Assembly: GCF_045999315.1 (NCBI RefSeq) | Contig: NZ_CP174607.1 | Coordinates: forward strand, 1,674,001-1,738,000 | Source of the DNA: Peredibacter sp045999315 | GTDB lineage: Bacteria; Bdellovibrionota; Bacteriovoracia; Bacteriovoracales; Bacteriovoracaceae | Direction: 5' to 3' | Length of the DNA: 64,000 nucleotides | Shown here: one piece after another, positions 24,133 through 34,200 of the stretch | Position numbering within the stretch: the first letter of the stretch is position 1 | How the letters are laid out: the number at the start of each line of letters is the position of its first letter | The notes under the pieces: model-generated | Told to the model about the DNA's origin: nothing | The model's input: only the letters and a program-made list of their open reading frames with translations | Database searches by the model: none | Position numbers and translations under genes: made by a program

Positions 24133-27100
24133 ATGCGAAAACAGTTTTTAAAAAAACTTATATTTGGCCTTGTGATTAGTATCACAAGCAGCTTCGCACT
24201 CGCTGAATCGTTAAGTTATTCAGGTCGACTTGTTAATGCCAATGGTTCACCTGTAACTGGACCTGTTGATTTAAAGTTTGAATTAGCAAGCACGGCCGAC
24301 ACATCCACCATCCTTTGCTCACAACAAATTACCAACGTGACACTCGCGAATGGTGTGTTTCATGTGAAGTTGGATTTCAATTGTGGAGCTTCAACAATTT
24401 CACAAGTTCTCGGTGCAATTGTTGCTCCTGATTCTGCCGCCATTCGTGTGACCAATGAGACCGCCAGCAAAGTGTATTCGTTTCAATCATTGCATTCAGT
24501 GCCTTCGGCCCAAATCGCTCACGGTCTTTCAAAATTAAACGCGAACAATAACGAAGTTCTCACCTGGACAGGATCGAAGTGGGAACCAAAACCGATTGTT
24601 GGTGCCACTGGTGGAACAGTGACTGATATCACTGCTGGGTCTGGATTATCTGGCGGCACCATCACGAATTCTGGAACAATCGCTATCGCCAATGGTGGCG
24701 TGATTGATACACATCTCGCAGGAAATATCGCTCGAACGAAACTCGCCAATGGCACAGCAAACTATGTTCTTGTGAACAATGCTTCAGGAGTGATGAGTGA
24801 AGTGGCGCAACTTCCTCTGGCAAGTGGTGGTACTGGCTCTTCGACTGCGGCCGGTGCGCGTACGAATTTAGGACTTGGAACGGCGGCGATCGCAGATATT
24901 GGTTACGGAGTAGGACAAGTCATGCCGGGCGAAGTTCCTATTTGTCTTGCTCATCAAAAACTTCAGATGAATTTAGGGCCAACGTTCTGGTCTTGTGTGA
25001 ATGATAATGATTCTCTCGATGGGACGAAGCTACCGCTCTCAGGTGGATCAATGACGGGCGCGATTGATATGAACGGCAATCGCATTTTGGGGGTAAGTTC
25101 TCCTACGAATCCTGGTGATGCTGCTAACAAGGCCTATGTGGATGGTCTGATTGGAGGCGCCTCTCAATGGACCACATCTGGTTCAGATATTTATTACAAC
25201 TCAGGCAAAGTTGGAATCGGGACAAATGCACCTTCTCATTTATTACACGTAACAAGTTCAACGACTAATAGTGGTGCTTCCTTTAATGCGGCCACTGGTT
25301 TTAATGCCTATGTGGATTTTGCTGAAAATGGAGTTCGCAAGGCCAACATCTATTTGAAGGGGAGTGACGATTCCTTACAAATTAATGATCTGGGTTTGAA
25401 TAATACGGTCATTAACGGTGCCGGTGGAAATGTTGGTGTAGGTAACGCTTCACCGAGTGAAAGACTTGATGTGACTGGGAACATCGCCTTGTCAGGAAAA
25501 CTCAGACTGAAATCAGATAACGCCAATTATGTTGAACTAAAAGCTCCTAATGCTCTGGTGGCCACACTTGTTTTAAATTTTCCTGGTACGAATGGAACTT
25601 CAGGCCAGGCACTTATCACTGATGGTTCAGGAAATCTTTCGTGGGCCACAGTTGCAACAGGTGCGACTGCGGTGGGTGGAGACTTAACTGGAACTGTGAC
25701 TAACGCTCAAATCGCAGCAGGTGCGATTGTCGATGCTGATATTTCTGCAAGTGCAGCGATTGATCAGTCGAAGATCAATGGCCTATCAACGTCTCTCTCC
25801 GGAAAAGAACCAACGATCACGGCAGGAACCACTGCTCAGTATTGGAGAGGGGACAAGAGCTGGCAGACTCTTAATACTGCTGCGGTAGTTGAATCAACGA
25901 GTCTTTATTTTACTGAGCCAAGAGTTTTGGGAACTGATCTTGCTGGATACACAGCAACGACTGGTGCCATAACCGCTGCTGATACAGTTCTTTCTGCGAT
26001 TGAAAAACTAAGTGGAAATTTAGCAGCGACTTCATTGGCCCAAACAAACTATGTATTGAAAGCCGGTGACACAATGAGTGGCGCACTGGCGATGGGAAAT
26101 AACAAAATTACGGGCCTTGCCACACCAACTGTTGGAACCGATGCTGCGACAATGGCCTATGTGGATTCTAAAGTGGCCGCCGCTCCTGGAGATAATCTCG
26201 GTAACCATACGGCCACCACGAACTTAGCTCTAGGAGCGAATAACATTACTGGAGTGGGAAAAATTTCTGTCGCCGATGGTGCCTGGAATGCTCCGACCTA
26301 TTCATTTACAAGTTCAGCGACTTCTGGTTTTGCATACAGTGGAGGCTCATTAATATTTTCCCATAATGGTTCATTAATAATGAATCTAAGCTCAAGCGCT
26401 CTTCAATTAAATGGATCATATGCCGGCTATATTAGAAATGGATCTACTGTTTGGGGGGCCGCTTCACCAACATATACATTTGGTGGTGATACTGACACCG
26501 GTATCTTCAACGTTGCAAGTAACATCCTAGGGTTCTCTACGGCCGGTGTTGAAAGAATGCGATTTCTATCATCAGGTGAAATGGCCCTTGGTAAAACAAC
26601 CGCCAACGGACTATTGGATGTGGCAGGAAATATTGCTCTAGATGGTACACTCCGATTGAAGTCCGACAACGCCAATTACGTTGAACTTAAAGCTCCAGCT
26701 TCTCTTGCATCAACTTTGACTTATACATTTCCTGGAACCGCTGGTACTGCTGGTTATGCTCTCACCACAAATGGTGCCGGCGTATTGTCCTGGAGTGCCG
26801 TTGCAACAACTGCTTCAACAGTTGGTGGCGATTTATCAGGCACCATTGCCAATGCTCAGATCGTGGCAGATGCTGTTACGACCGCTGAAATTCTGGACGG
26901 TACAATTGCAAATGCTGATATCGCTAACGGGACCATTGCTTACGGAAAACTTAATCTCGCCGATGGTGACATCCCACAAGCGAAAGTGAACGGACTTGTG
27001 ACCGCACTTGCCGGCAAAGAACCGACGATTACGGCCGGAACAACTGCTCAGTATTGGCGTGGAGATAAAACCTGGCAATCGCTTATCACCACGAACGTTC

Positions 27101-28263
27101 CAGAAGGAACGAATCTCTATTTTACTCAACCGAGAGTATTGGCCTCTCTGATGAGTGGCTATGCGACTGGCTCAGCACTTCCCATTAATACGACAGATAC
27201 TGTTAGTCAGGCCTTTGGAAAATTAGAGGCCCAGATTATTGCCAACAATACAACGTTTAATAACTCCGGAGTTTGGAGTAAAAACGCGGCGAATGTTTAT
27301 TACAGTGCTGGAAACGTCGGAATTGGTACATCAGCTCCGACCTATCCATTACAAGTGGTAACGACTACTGCAACACCAGTCTTACTACAAAGTTCAAGTA
27401 CCAGTTATACAAACATGCAAATAAATAACTCATCCTCTGCCAAGGGCTGGAACTTATTAACTGTTGGTAGTGCTGGAGGTGTATATGGTGCTGCCGGTTC
27501 ATTTACTATTGATGAGGCCAGCGGTGGAGGAAGATTTACAATCATTCCAGGAGGAAATGTTGGTATTGGAACTGTAACTCCTTCAGTGGCATTGGAAGTT
27601 AATGGAGATATTATGGCAACCGGCGGATCTACTGCGCTTTCTTTGAAGGCCGGGGCCACCGATGATCACACTTATCTTTCTTTCTTTGCTCGCTCAGCTT
27701 CGCCTTTGGTAAGATCTGGTTACCTCGGCTATCCTTCATCTGGCTCCAATCAAATAAACATAATGAATGAAATTGCAACGGGGTCCATCGCTTTAGGTAC
27801 TAACAGTACAGAGAGAATGAGAATTGATTCAGCAGGTAACGTGGGAATTGGATTAATTTCTCCTGCGGAAAAACTCGAAGTCAGTGGGAATGTCAAGGCC
27901 ACTGCTTATCTCTATACTTCAGATCGTCGTCTGAAGAAGAACATCAAAACAATTGATGATTCATTGGAAAAAGTTCTGATGTTAAGAGGTGTTGAATTTG
28001 ATTGGAAAGAATCTGGAAATCACGAATTGGGTTTCATCGCTCAGGAAGTGGAAGAAATTGAGCCTAACTTAGTGGTGACTAATCCTCAGACAGGAATGAA
28101 GTCTGTTAAATATGGAAACATCGTTCCCCTTTTAATCGAGGCCATTAAAAAGCAAGAAACCCGCGCCCTGAAAGCTGAAAGAGAAATGGCCTCACTTAAA
28201 GAAGAGAACAAAAAGCTAAGAGAAGAAGTAGAACTTATTAAAAAGCATCTTAAAATAAAATAG
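24133..28263 (+). CDS. Fibre 1: MAT-like surface fibre with S74 chaperone tip
   Basis: The 1376-residue product has a signal peptide ending near ALA-E (about 26), then the shared N-terminal domain (LSYSGRLVNANGSPVTG... with two Cys, about 27-130), and a junction TWTGSKWEPKPIVGATGG. The shaft is made of strands with many GNVGIGT..P..L.V turns typical of phage tail fibres. A module with NAQI...YWRGDKSWQ...YFTEPRVL is present twice (about 515-625, 893-1025). The C-terminus is a Peptidase_S74 intramolecular chaperone with YTSDRRLKKNI (Ser1263, Asp1264; the expected self-cleavage is just before the Ser) and a coiled-coil tail (1342-1376). S74 domains help trimeric beta-helix fibres fold and are then cut off. 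The fibrinogen-like gene follows 2 bases later. A prey-binding role is inference. Confidence 0.85.
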   Translation: MRKQFLKKLIFGLVISITSSFALAESLSYSGRLVNANGSPVTGPVDLKFELASTADTSTILCSQQITNVTLANGVFHVKLDFNCGASTISQVLGAIVAPDSAAIRVTNETASKVYSFQSLHSVPSAQIAHGLSKLNANNNEVLTWTGSKWEPKPIVGATGGTVTDITAGSGLSGGTITNSGTIAIANGGVIDTHLAGNIARTKLANGTANYVLVNNASGVMSEVAQLPLASGGTGSSTAAGARTNLGLGTAAIADIGYGVGQVMPGEVPICLAHQKLQMNLGPTFWSCVNDNDSLDGTKLPLSGGSMTGAIDMNGNRILGVSSPTNPGDAANKAYVDGLIGGASQWTTSGSDIYYNSGKVGIGTNAPSHLLHVTSSTTNSGASFNAATGFNAYVDFAENGVRKANIYLKGSDDSLQINDLGLNNTVINGAGGNVGVGNASPSERLDVTGNIALSGKLRLKSDNANYVELKAPNALVATLVLNFPGTNGTSGQALITDGSGNLSWATVATGATAVGGDLTGTVTNAQIAAGAIVDADISASAAIDQSKINGLSTSLSGKEPTITAGTTAQYWRGDKSWQTLNTAAVVESTSLYFTEPRVLGTDLAGYTATTGAITAADTVLSAIEKLSGNLAATSLAQTNYVLKAGDTMSGALAMGNNKITGLATPTVGTDAATMAYVDSKVAAAPGDNLGNHTATTNLALGANNITGVGKISVADGAWNAPTYSFTSSATSGFAYSGGSLIFSHNGSLIMNLSSSALQLNGSYAGYIRNGSTVWGAASPTYTFGGDTDTGIFNVASNILGFSTAGVERMRFLSSGEMALGKTTANGLLDVAGNIALDGTLRLKSDNANYVELKAPASLASTLTYTFPGTAGTAGYALTTNGAGVLSWSAVATTASTVGGDLSGTIANAQIVADAVTTAEILDGTIANADIANGTIAYGKLNLADGDIPQAKVNGLVTALAGKEPTITAGTTAQYWRGDKTWQSLITTNVPEGTNLYFTQPRVLASLMSGYATGSALPINTTDTVSQAFGKLEAQIIANNTTFNNSGVWSKNAANVYYSAGNVGIGTSAPTYPLQVVTTTATPVLLQSSSTSYTNMQINNSSSAKGWNLLTVGSAGGVYGAAGSFTIDEASGGGRFTIIPGGNVGIGTVTPSVALEVNGDIMATGGSTALSLKAGATDDHTYLSFFARSASPLVRSGYLGYPSSGSNQINIMNEIATGSIALGTNSTERMRIDSAGNVGIGLISPAEKLEVSGNVKATAYLYTSDRRLKKNIKTIDDSLEKVLMLRGVEFDWKESGNHELGFIAQEVEEIEPNLVVTNPQTGMKSVKYGNIVPLLIEAIKKQETRALKAEREMASLKEENKKLREEVELIKKHLKIK
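24541..24800 (+). repeat. Conserved N-terminal junction shared by five fibre genes
   Basis: This stretch, ending the N-terminal domain, recurs at about 31660-31900, 36400-36640, 39815-40060 and 43900-44140. Between 31681-31860 and 36421-36600 only 7 of 180 bases differ by eye, far closer than the rest of these two genes. Confidence 0.75.
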
Positions 28264-28265
28264 TC

Positions 28266-31052
28266 ATGTATCAATTATTAATGGCCTCCATTTTGTTTTT
28301 TGCTCGGGACGGGTTTGCAGTAGGAACTCCCGATTCTGGCTATGTAGTTCCTTCTGGATCAGCAGTAAGAGTTAATGCGCACGGTACATGTCGACGAGTT
28401 ACTAATGCTCACGGAAGTTATCATTACTTTATTTCGGCCAAAACATCTCCTGAATGGTCTAGTTTCGTTGCTAGTCCTCCGAGTGGAGTGAGTTTATCTG
28501 CTTGCGATGGAACTTATCGCTCTTGTCTTGATCACAAACGAGCTAATCCCGCAGCGACCTCCGGTAAATACACCATTGATCCAGATGGTACCTCCGGTGG
28601 CTATCCCGCCATTGATGTTTACTGTGACATGACGACAGATGGTGGAGGTTGGACCTTGGTTTGGTCAAATACCCAAAACGGAACCAATAAACCTGTCACA
28701 AATATCAGTTGGACAGGAGCGACTTTAACCACTCCTCTTTGTTCTCAGGCGCAAGGAGCGGGAACAGGTTGCGCCACTTATCTAGGAAATAACAAAGAGG
28801 GCTTTAATTATTTTGTTGGCCTTGAATGGTGGAACAGAATCACCGGAAACACCAAAAATACGCAGATGATGTATCAGTGGTCTTCTGGGTATGGTCAGCC
28901 GACTGAACAAAGCGCTAAATTTAATTTTAAAAGACTACGTTCTTCCAATTTATATTCTTCCGTTAATAGTAACTATACCATTCTTACTGGGAGTGCTGCC
29001 ACCGCTGGTATCTATAGCTTTATGGGATTTCCTTTCTCGGCAGCAGATGCAGATAATGATTTGCATTCTATTTCATGCGCGAACAGTTTTACGGGAACAC
29101 CTTTTTGGTATACCTCCTGTTGGAGTGGAAGCATAAATGGTGGTGGTGAGGCCAGCGGTAATGCTTACTTCAACGGTGCCTATTGGCTTGGATCTGATAA
29201 ATCATGGGCCACATCAGCTGGAGTAGGTGCAGGTAACGGATGGCTGTTTGTGAGAGAAAATGACTACCTTTCAAACTGCACCGAAATTAAATCTAAATTT
29301 CCAAAGGCACCATCGGGATTGTATTGGATCGATGCTGACGGCATGGGCGCGAATAATCCTATTTTAGTAAAATGTGACATGACGACAGATGGCGGTGGAT
29401 GGACACAGGTATTTAATCAAAAAGCAGATACTGGTGGATACTTTACCAATTCAACTGAAGTGCAATCCTACAACGTTACAAATCCCAATGCTGATCGCTA
29501 TTCGATTTTGTCCTATTTAGAATCGTTCAGATCTTTTCAGGGTAATTTTACCTTCAAAATTAGTTCACCTAATTCGGCACAAAGAAATATCTGGCGACAG
29601 CGAACTAATCCTTATGTCGATCAACCTGTCGCTGGTTATGTTCCTATCACGATTGATATGAGCACCAACGCTTGGGGAGGCCTGGAAAGAAATTGTGGAG
29701 TGGGCTGTTCTAATGCATTCATAGACGGTTCCGTAAATAATACCAACTATTGGTATGGGATTGGAACCTATGCGATTTATGGCGGTGTTGGCCTTCCTTA
29801 TAGTGGCGCCAGCACTCCGATTGTCGTTAATCAGACTCAGCTTTGGGTTCGTGATGATTCTTTCCTTTTGCGTGATCCTCGTGACTGTCAGGAAGTTCTG
29901 GAGTACGGCCTTTCAACGGGTAATGGTTTGTATTGGGTTGATCCGAGTCTTTCAGGAACAGCAATGCAAGTCTACTGTGACATGACTACCGATGGAGGTG
30001 GATGGACGCTGGTTTTCAATCACAATATCGCCGGTGGATATTTTGTTGATGCCAACGACGCTCTTTCTAAGAACGTGGCCTCACCGACGGCCAACCAATA
30101 TTCGATTTTAAATCAGCTCGATAATTTCAAGGCGAATGGTCGTTATATTTTCAAAATCAACTGGCCAGGTTATGCGGGTAGAAATATCTGGGCGCAGACG
30201 ACGAATCCTACGATTGATCAACCGGCCGCTGGATATGTGCCGCTTGTGATTGATTCAACATCAAATTATTGGAAAGGATTGGAGAAGAACTGTGCCAATG
30301 GTTGTACGTCCTCGCTGATGGATGGTTCGGTTAACCATGGTAACTGGTTTTATGCCATTGGCTCAACAGTTGTATGGGGTGGAGGGATTCCGGCCTATGA
30401 CTCAATTACAGGAACTTCAGGTGTCGGTGTTCCTCATGCTCAACTTTGGACGAGAAGAGCAGAAGGACAATTCACAAAGAGAAGTTGCAAAGAAATTTTG
30501 AATGCAGGTCTTTCAATCGGTGATGGGACCTATCTTATTGATCCGGATGGGATCGGTGGCCTACTTCCAATGAATGTCTATTGCGATATGACCACTTCAG
30601 GCGGAGGCTGGACTCGTGTGGCCTACTCTAATGGAATTGTGACTGCGACCACAGTACCAGATGATTTCATGGTAAATAAATATTTACCGGCAAACATAAA
30701 TCAAACAGTCGCGAACTCGGCATCATCTATCAATTCAGAATGGTTTTCTCGTTTGGTGGGAACAACAGATGCAATGTTAAAAGCTCCAGCCTATGGTGGC
30801 TCTCCTTACATTGATGTAGGTCTGGGATTGTGGGAATACGACAATGCTCGCTGTACGGGTACTCTTTTGCATACTTCGCGAACCGCGGGCTGCGCGGGAC
30901 AAGGTGGGAATGATAATTACTCAACTGCTGATATGTTCAATATCGCGTTTGAAGGTGGAGCTCAGGCCATCGTCCCGAACTGGAATAATACCGGGAATGA
31001 ACTTTGTTATTCCGGCAAAGGGGATTGTTCTTTTGAGTTCTTCTTGAGGTAG
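28266..31052 (+). CDS. Secreted protein with four fibrinogen-like units
   Basis: The 928-residue product starts 2 bases after the fibre 1 stop and has a signal peptide ending near GFA-V (about 19). Four repeats carry the hallmark IDPDG....VYCDMTT.GGGWT of fibrinogen-related domains, with the CDMTT Cys at residues 120, 370, 571 and 773. Units 2 and 3 are the most alike (YSIL...F......NIWRQRTNP..DQP.AGYVP) and look like an internal duplication; unit 4 ends in a different C-terminal part. In animals such domains (ficolins, intelectins) bind sugars. No membrane anchor is seen after the signal, so the protein may be exported and held by the adjacent fibre. A glycan-binding role in prey recognition is inference. 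Confidence 0.85.
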   Translation: MYQLLMASILFFARDGFAVGTPDSGYVVPSGSAVRVNAHGTCRRVTNAHGSYHYFISAKTSPEWSSFVASPPSGVSLSACDGTYRSCLDHKRANPAATSGKYTIDPDGTSGGYPAIDVYCDMTTDGGGWTLVWSNTQNGTNKPVTNISWTGATLTTPLCSQAQGAGTGCATYLGNNKEGFNYFVGLEWWNRITGNTKNTQMMYQWSSGYGQPTEQSAKFNFKRLRSSNLYSSVNSNYTILTGSAATAGIYSFMGFPFSAADADNDLHSISCANSFTGTPFWYTSCWSGSINGGGEASGNAYFNGAYWLGSDKSWATSAGVGAGNGWLFVRENDYLSNCTEIKSKFPKAPSGLYWIDADGMGANNPILVKCDMTTDGGGWTQVFNQKADTGGYFTNSTEVQSYNVTNPNADRYSILSYLESFRSFQGNFTFKISSPNSAQRNIWRQRTNPYVDQPVAGYVPITIDMSTNAWGGLERNCGVGCSNAFIDGSVNNTNYWYGIGTYAIYGGVGLPYSGASTPIVVNQTQLWVRDDSFLLRDPRDCQEVLEYGLSTGNGLYWVDPSLSGTAMQVYCDMTTDGGGWTLVFNHNIAGGYFVDANDALSKNVASPTANQYSILNQLDNFKANGRYIFKINWPGYAGRNIWAQTTNPTIDQPAAGYVPLVIDSTSNYWKGLEKNCANGCTSSLMDGSVNHGNWFYAIGSTVVWGGGIPAYDSITGTSGVGVPHAQLWTRRAEGQFTKRSCKEILNAGLSIGDGTYLIDPDGIGGLLPMNVYCDMTTSGGGWTRVAYSNGIVTATTVPDDFMVNKYLPANINQTVANSASSINSEWFSRLVGTTDAMLKAPAYGGSPYIDVGLGLWEYDNARCTGTLLHTSRTAGCAGQGGNDNYSTADMFNIAFEGGAQAIVPNWNNTGNELCYSGKGDCSFEFFLR

Positions 31053-31180
31053 TAGGTTCTTCATAAGCAAAAATAAGTGGCAATTTCTGCCTTCTAAGTC
31101 CAACTTTGGCCTGCCTTAATCCCAGTCCTTTTAGTCATTTATACGATTTCCCAAATCTCTAATTAAGCACTGATTAAAAT

Positions 31181-31208
31181 TAAAAGGATTCTTTTAATAA
31201 GCCGATAA
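31181..31208 (+). promoter_or_regulatory. Sigma-28-type promoter for fibre 2
   Basis: TAAA (31181-31184), 16 bases, GCCGATAA (31201-31208), 29 bases before the TTG start at 31237. The 184-base gap upstream has no convincing terminator, only a short GGCA/TGCC hairpin. Confidence 0.78.
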
Positions 31209-31236
31209 GACTTAAGGAATATCAATAGGATACTAC

Positions 31237-34200
31237 TTGAAATTGAAGAACTCTCACTCTAAATTTCTTTTAAGTTTTTCTGCCATTTTAGCAGCTATTA
31301 CTTTTTCTTTAAGTACTTACGCCGAATCGTTAAGCTATTCCGGTCGCCTTGTTAACGCTAATGGTTCACCAGTCACCGGTACTCCAACACTGCTTTTTGA
31401 ATTGGCCTACTCTGGTTCAACTGGGGCCATTCTCTGTACTGATTCTGTAGATGTGAATCTCACGAATGGCGTGTTTCATGTTGCTTTAGATTTTGATTGT
31501 ACGATAGCAGGTAAAACTTTTGAACAAGTCATGGCCGAAATTCCTTCGGGTCAAACTGCTGCCATTCGAGTGACCAATGGAACGAAAGTTTATTCTTTTC
31601 AAGCGATCCATTCTGTTCCTTCGGCCCTCGTCGCTCAAAATCTTTCGAAATTAAATGCGAATAATAACGAAGTACTCACTTGGACCGGATCAAAGTGGGA
31701 ACCAAAACCAATTGTTGGTGCCACTGGTGGGACAGTGACTGATATCACTGCAGGTTCAGGACTTTCCGGTGGAACCATTACCAACTCAGGAACAATTGCC
31801 ATTGATGTCGCAGGAGTTACTGATACTCATCTCGCTGGAAATATTTCTCGTTCAAAACTTGCCAACGGTACTGCTAATTATGTTCTTGTAAATAATGCTT
31901 CAGGGGTGATGAGTGAAGTGGCGCAACTTCCACTCGCTCAAGGTGGTACAGGTGCCTCAACTGCAGCGGCCGCTCGAACAAATTTAGGCATTGGAACCAT
32001 TGCAACTCTTAGTTATGGTGCAGGCTGGGATCAATTGATTGCGGCAAATCTTCCAACTTGTTTTGGAACAGAGAAGCTCACAATCACTGCGCCACCGACT
32101 GTGACATTCGCCTGTGTTCCAGATATCTCAACTGATAATACAAAACTTCCTCTCGCTGGTGGCACGATGACTGGTGACATTGATATGGGAGGGAAGACCA
32201 TCATCAATATTGCTAATCCAGTGAACCCTGGAGATGCCGCCAATATGGCCTATGTTGATGCTCAAATTGGTGGAGCATCAGTGTGGACGAAATCCGGAAC
32301 GATTGTTTATTACAACTCTGGAAACGTTGGTATTGGAACAACAACCCCAGATCAAAAACTGCATTTAACAAGTTCAGGCTCATCCGCTCAACTTGCACTG
32401 GAAAGAACTGGTGCGGCCGCGGGCAAGGCCTACATTGGTGCTGATGATAATGGGTTTAATATTTTGGACAGTGGTTACGTAAAAAGATTAACCGTAAGTC
32501 CTACTGGTAATGTGGGGATTGGTACAATCACGCCAGCAGAAAAACTTGATGTTGTTGGTAATGCGGCCATTTCCGGAAAGCTTCGCCTTAAATCAGATAA
32601 TACTAATTTCGTTGAAGTAAAAGCTCCGAGTTCTCTTGCAGCTACTTTCATTTTAAATCTTCCTGGAGATGATGGAAATTCCGGACAAGCTTTAATCACT
32701 GATGGTTCCGGGAATCTTTCGTGGGCAACTGTTGCGACAGGTGCAACTGCAGTTGGTGGAGATCTCACTGGAACAGTGACCAATGCTCAGATTGCGGTCG
32801 GTGCTATTGCAGACGCTGATATTTCAGCTTCTGCGGCGATTGCTCAATCAAAGATTAGTGGACTCACAACTGATCTCGGTAACAAAGAACCAAAAATCAC
32901 TGCAGGAACTGCATCTCAATATTGGAAAGGGGACAAGAGCTGGGGCTCACTTCAAACCGATGTTCAAGCATTAGTCATGAATGGTTTTGCAGTGGGATCA
33001 AATGCGGCCGTGACCAATGCTGATACTCTTTCAGGTGCCCTTGGAAAAGTACAAGGTCAAATCAATGCGGCTAATACTTCCGTCGCTGCTCTTGCCTCTT
33101 CGCAAGCAAACTATGTGCTGAAAGCAGGTGATACCATGAGTGGTGCGCTTGCGATGGGAAACAATAAGATCACGGGTCTTGGAGCTCCGACTGTAGGTAC
33201 AGATGCTACGACTAAAACTTATGTTGATACTCAGATCGCCAGTTCTGCTTCGAAGTGGACATTGAATAGTAATAATATTTCAAACAATAATACTGGCCAT
33301 GTTTCCATTGGAACGACTGATCCATTCTTAGGAAAGACTTCTAACTCTTATACAAAATATTTAGCGTTAACTGGAACGGCCGCCGCTTCTAACCAGTCTT
33401 TTGGTGCACTCCGCTTAGGAGGAAACCAGCCGACAGCGGCCGCCGGTGATCGTATCGGGGCCATTCAGTTCACATCACTCAATAACCCTGACGCTTTGGC
33501 CAACTTCGGTGATGCAGCCATATTTGGAATGCTTGAAGGGTCTGGTGGTGCCAGTGGTTTTGGTACATCACTTTCATTTTGGACCCGTGCCGATAATACG
33601 ACATCTGTAACTCAGAAAATGACAATTTCTCAAAATGGTAACGTGGGAATTGGAACTGGAGTTCCTACACATTTACTTCACATGAATACTGTCAGTGGGC
33701 ATGCAGGTATCGGTCTCAATGCACCGGCCGCGAACTACAGCTATATAGATTTTTATCGGGCAGGGGCGAAGAAAGCTAATATTTTTTATAACGGAACAAC
33801 AGATAAATTTTTAATCAATGATGTTGGATCTGTTGATACCGTTATCAATGGCAACGGTGGAAACGTTGGTGTTGGAGTTGTTCCGACTGAGAAATTTGAA
33901 GTGGGTGGCAATATCGCTGTGAACGGCAAAGTTCGTATGAAGTCAGACAATACGAACTATGTTGAATTGAAAGCTCCGAATGGTCTTGCCGCTACTACCA
34001 CCTATACTTTTCCTGCCACTGCAGGCACCTCAGGTTATGTTTTAACAACGGATGGAGTGGGCGCTCTATCTTGGACTCAAGCTGCAACTTCTGCCACTAA
34101 TGTTGGTGGTGACTTAACGGGAACAATCGCCAATGCTCAGATCGCTCCAGGGTCGGTGACAACGACCGAAATTTTAGATGGAACAATTGCCAACGCTGAT

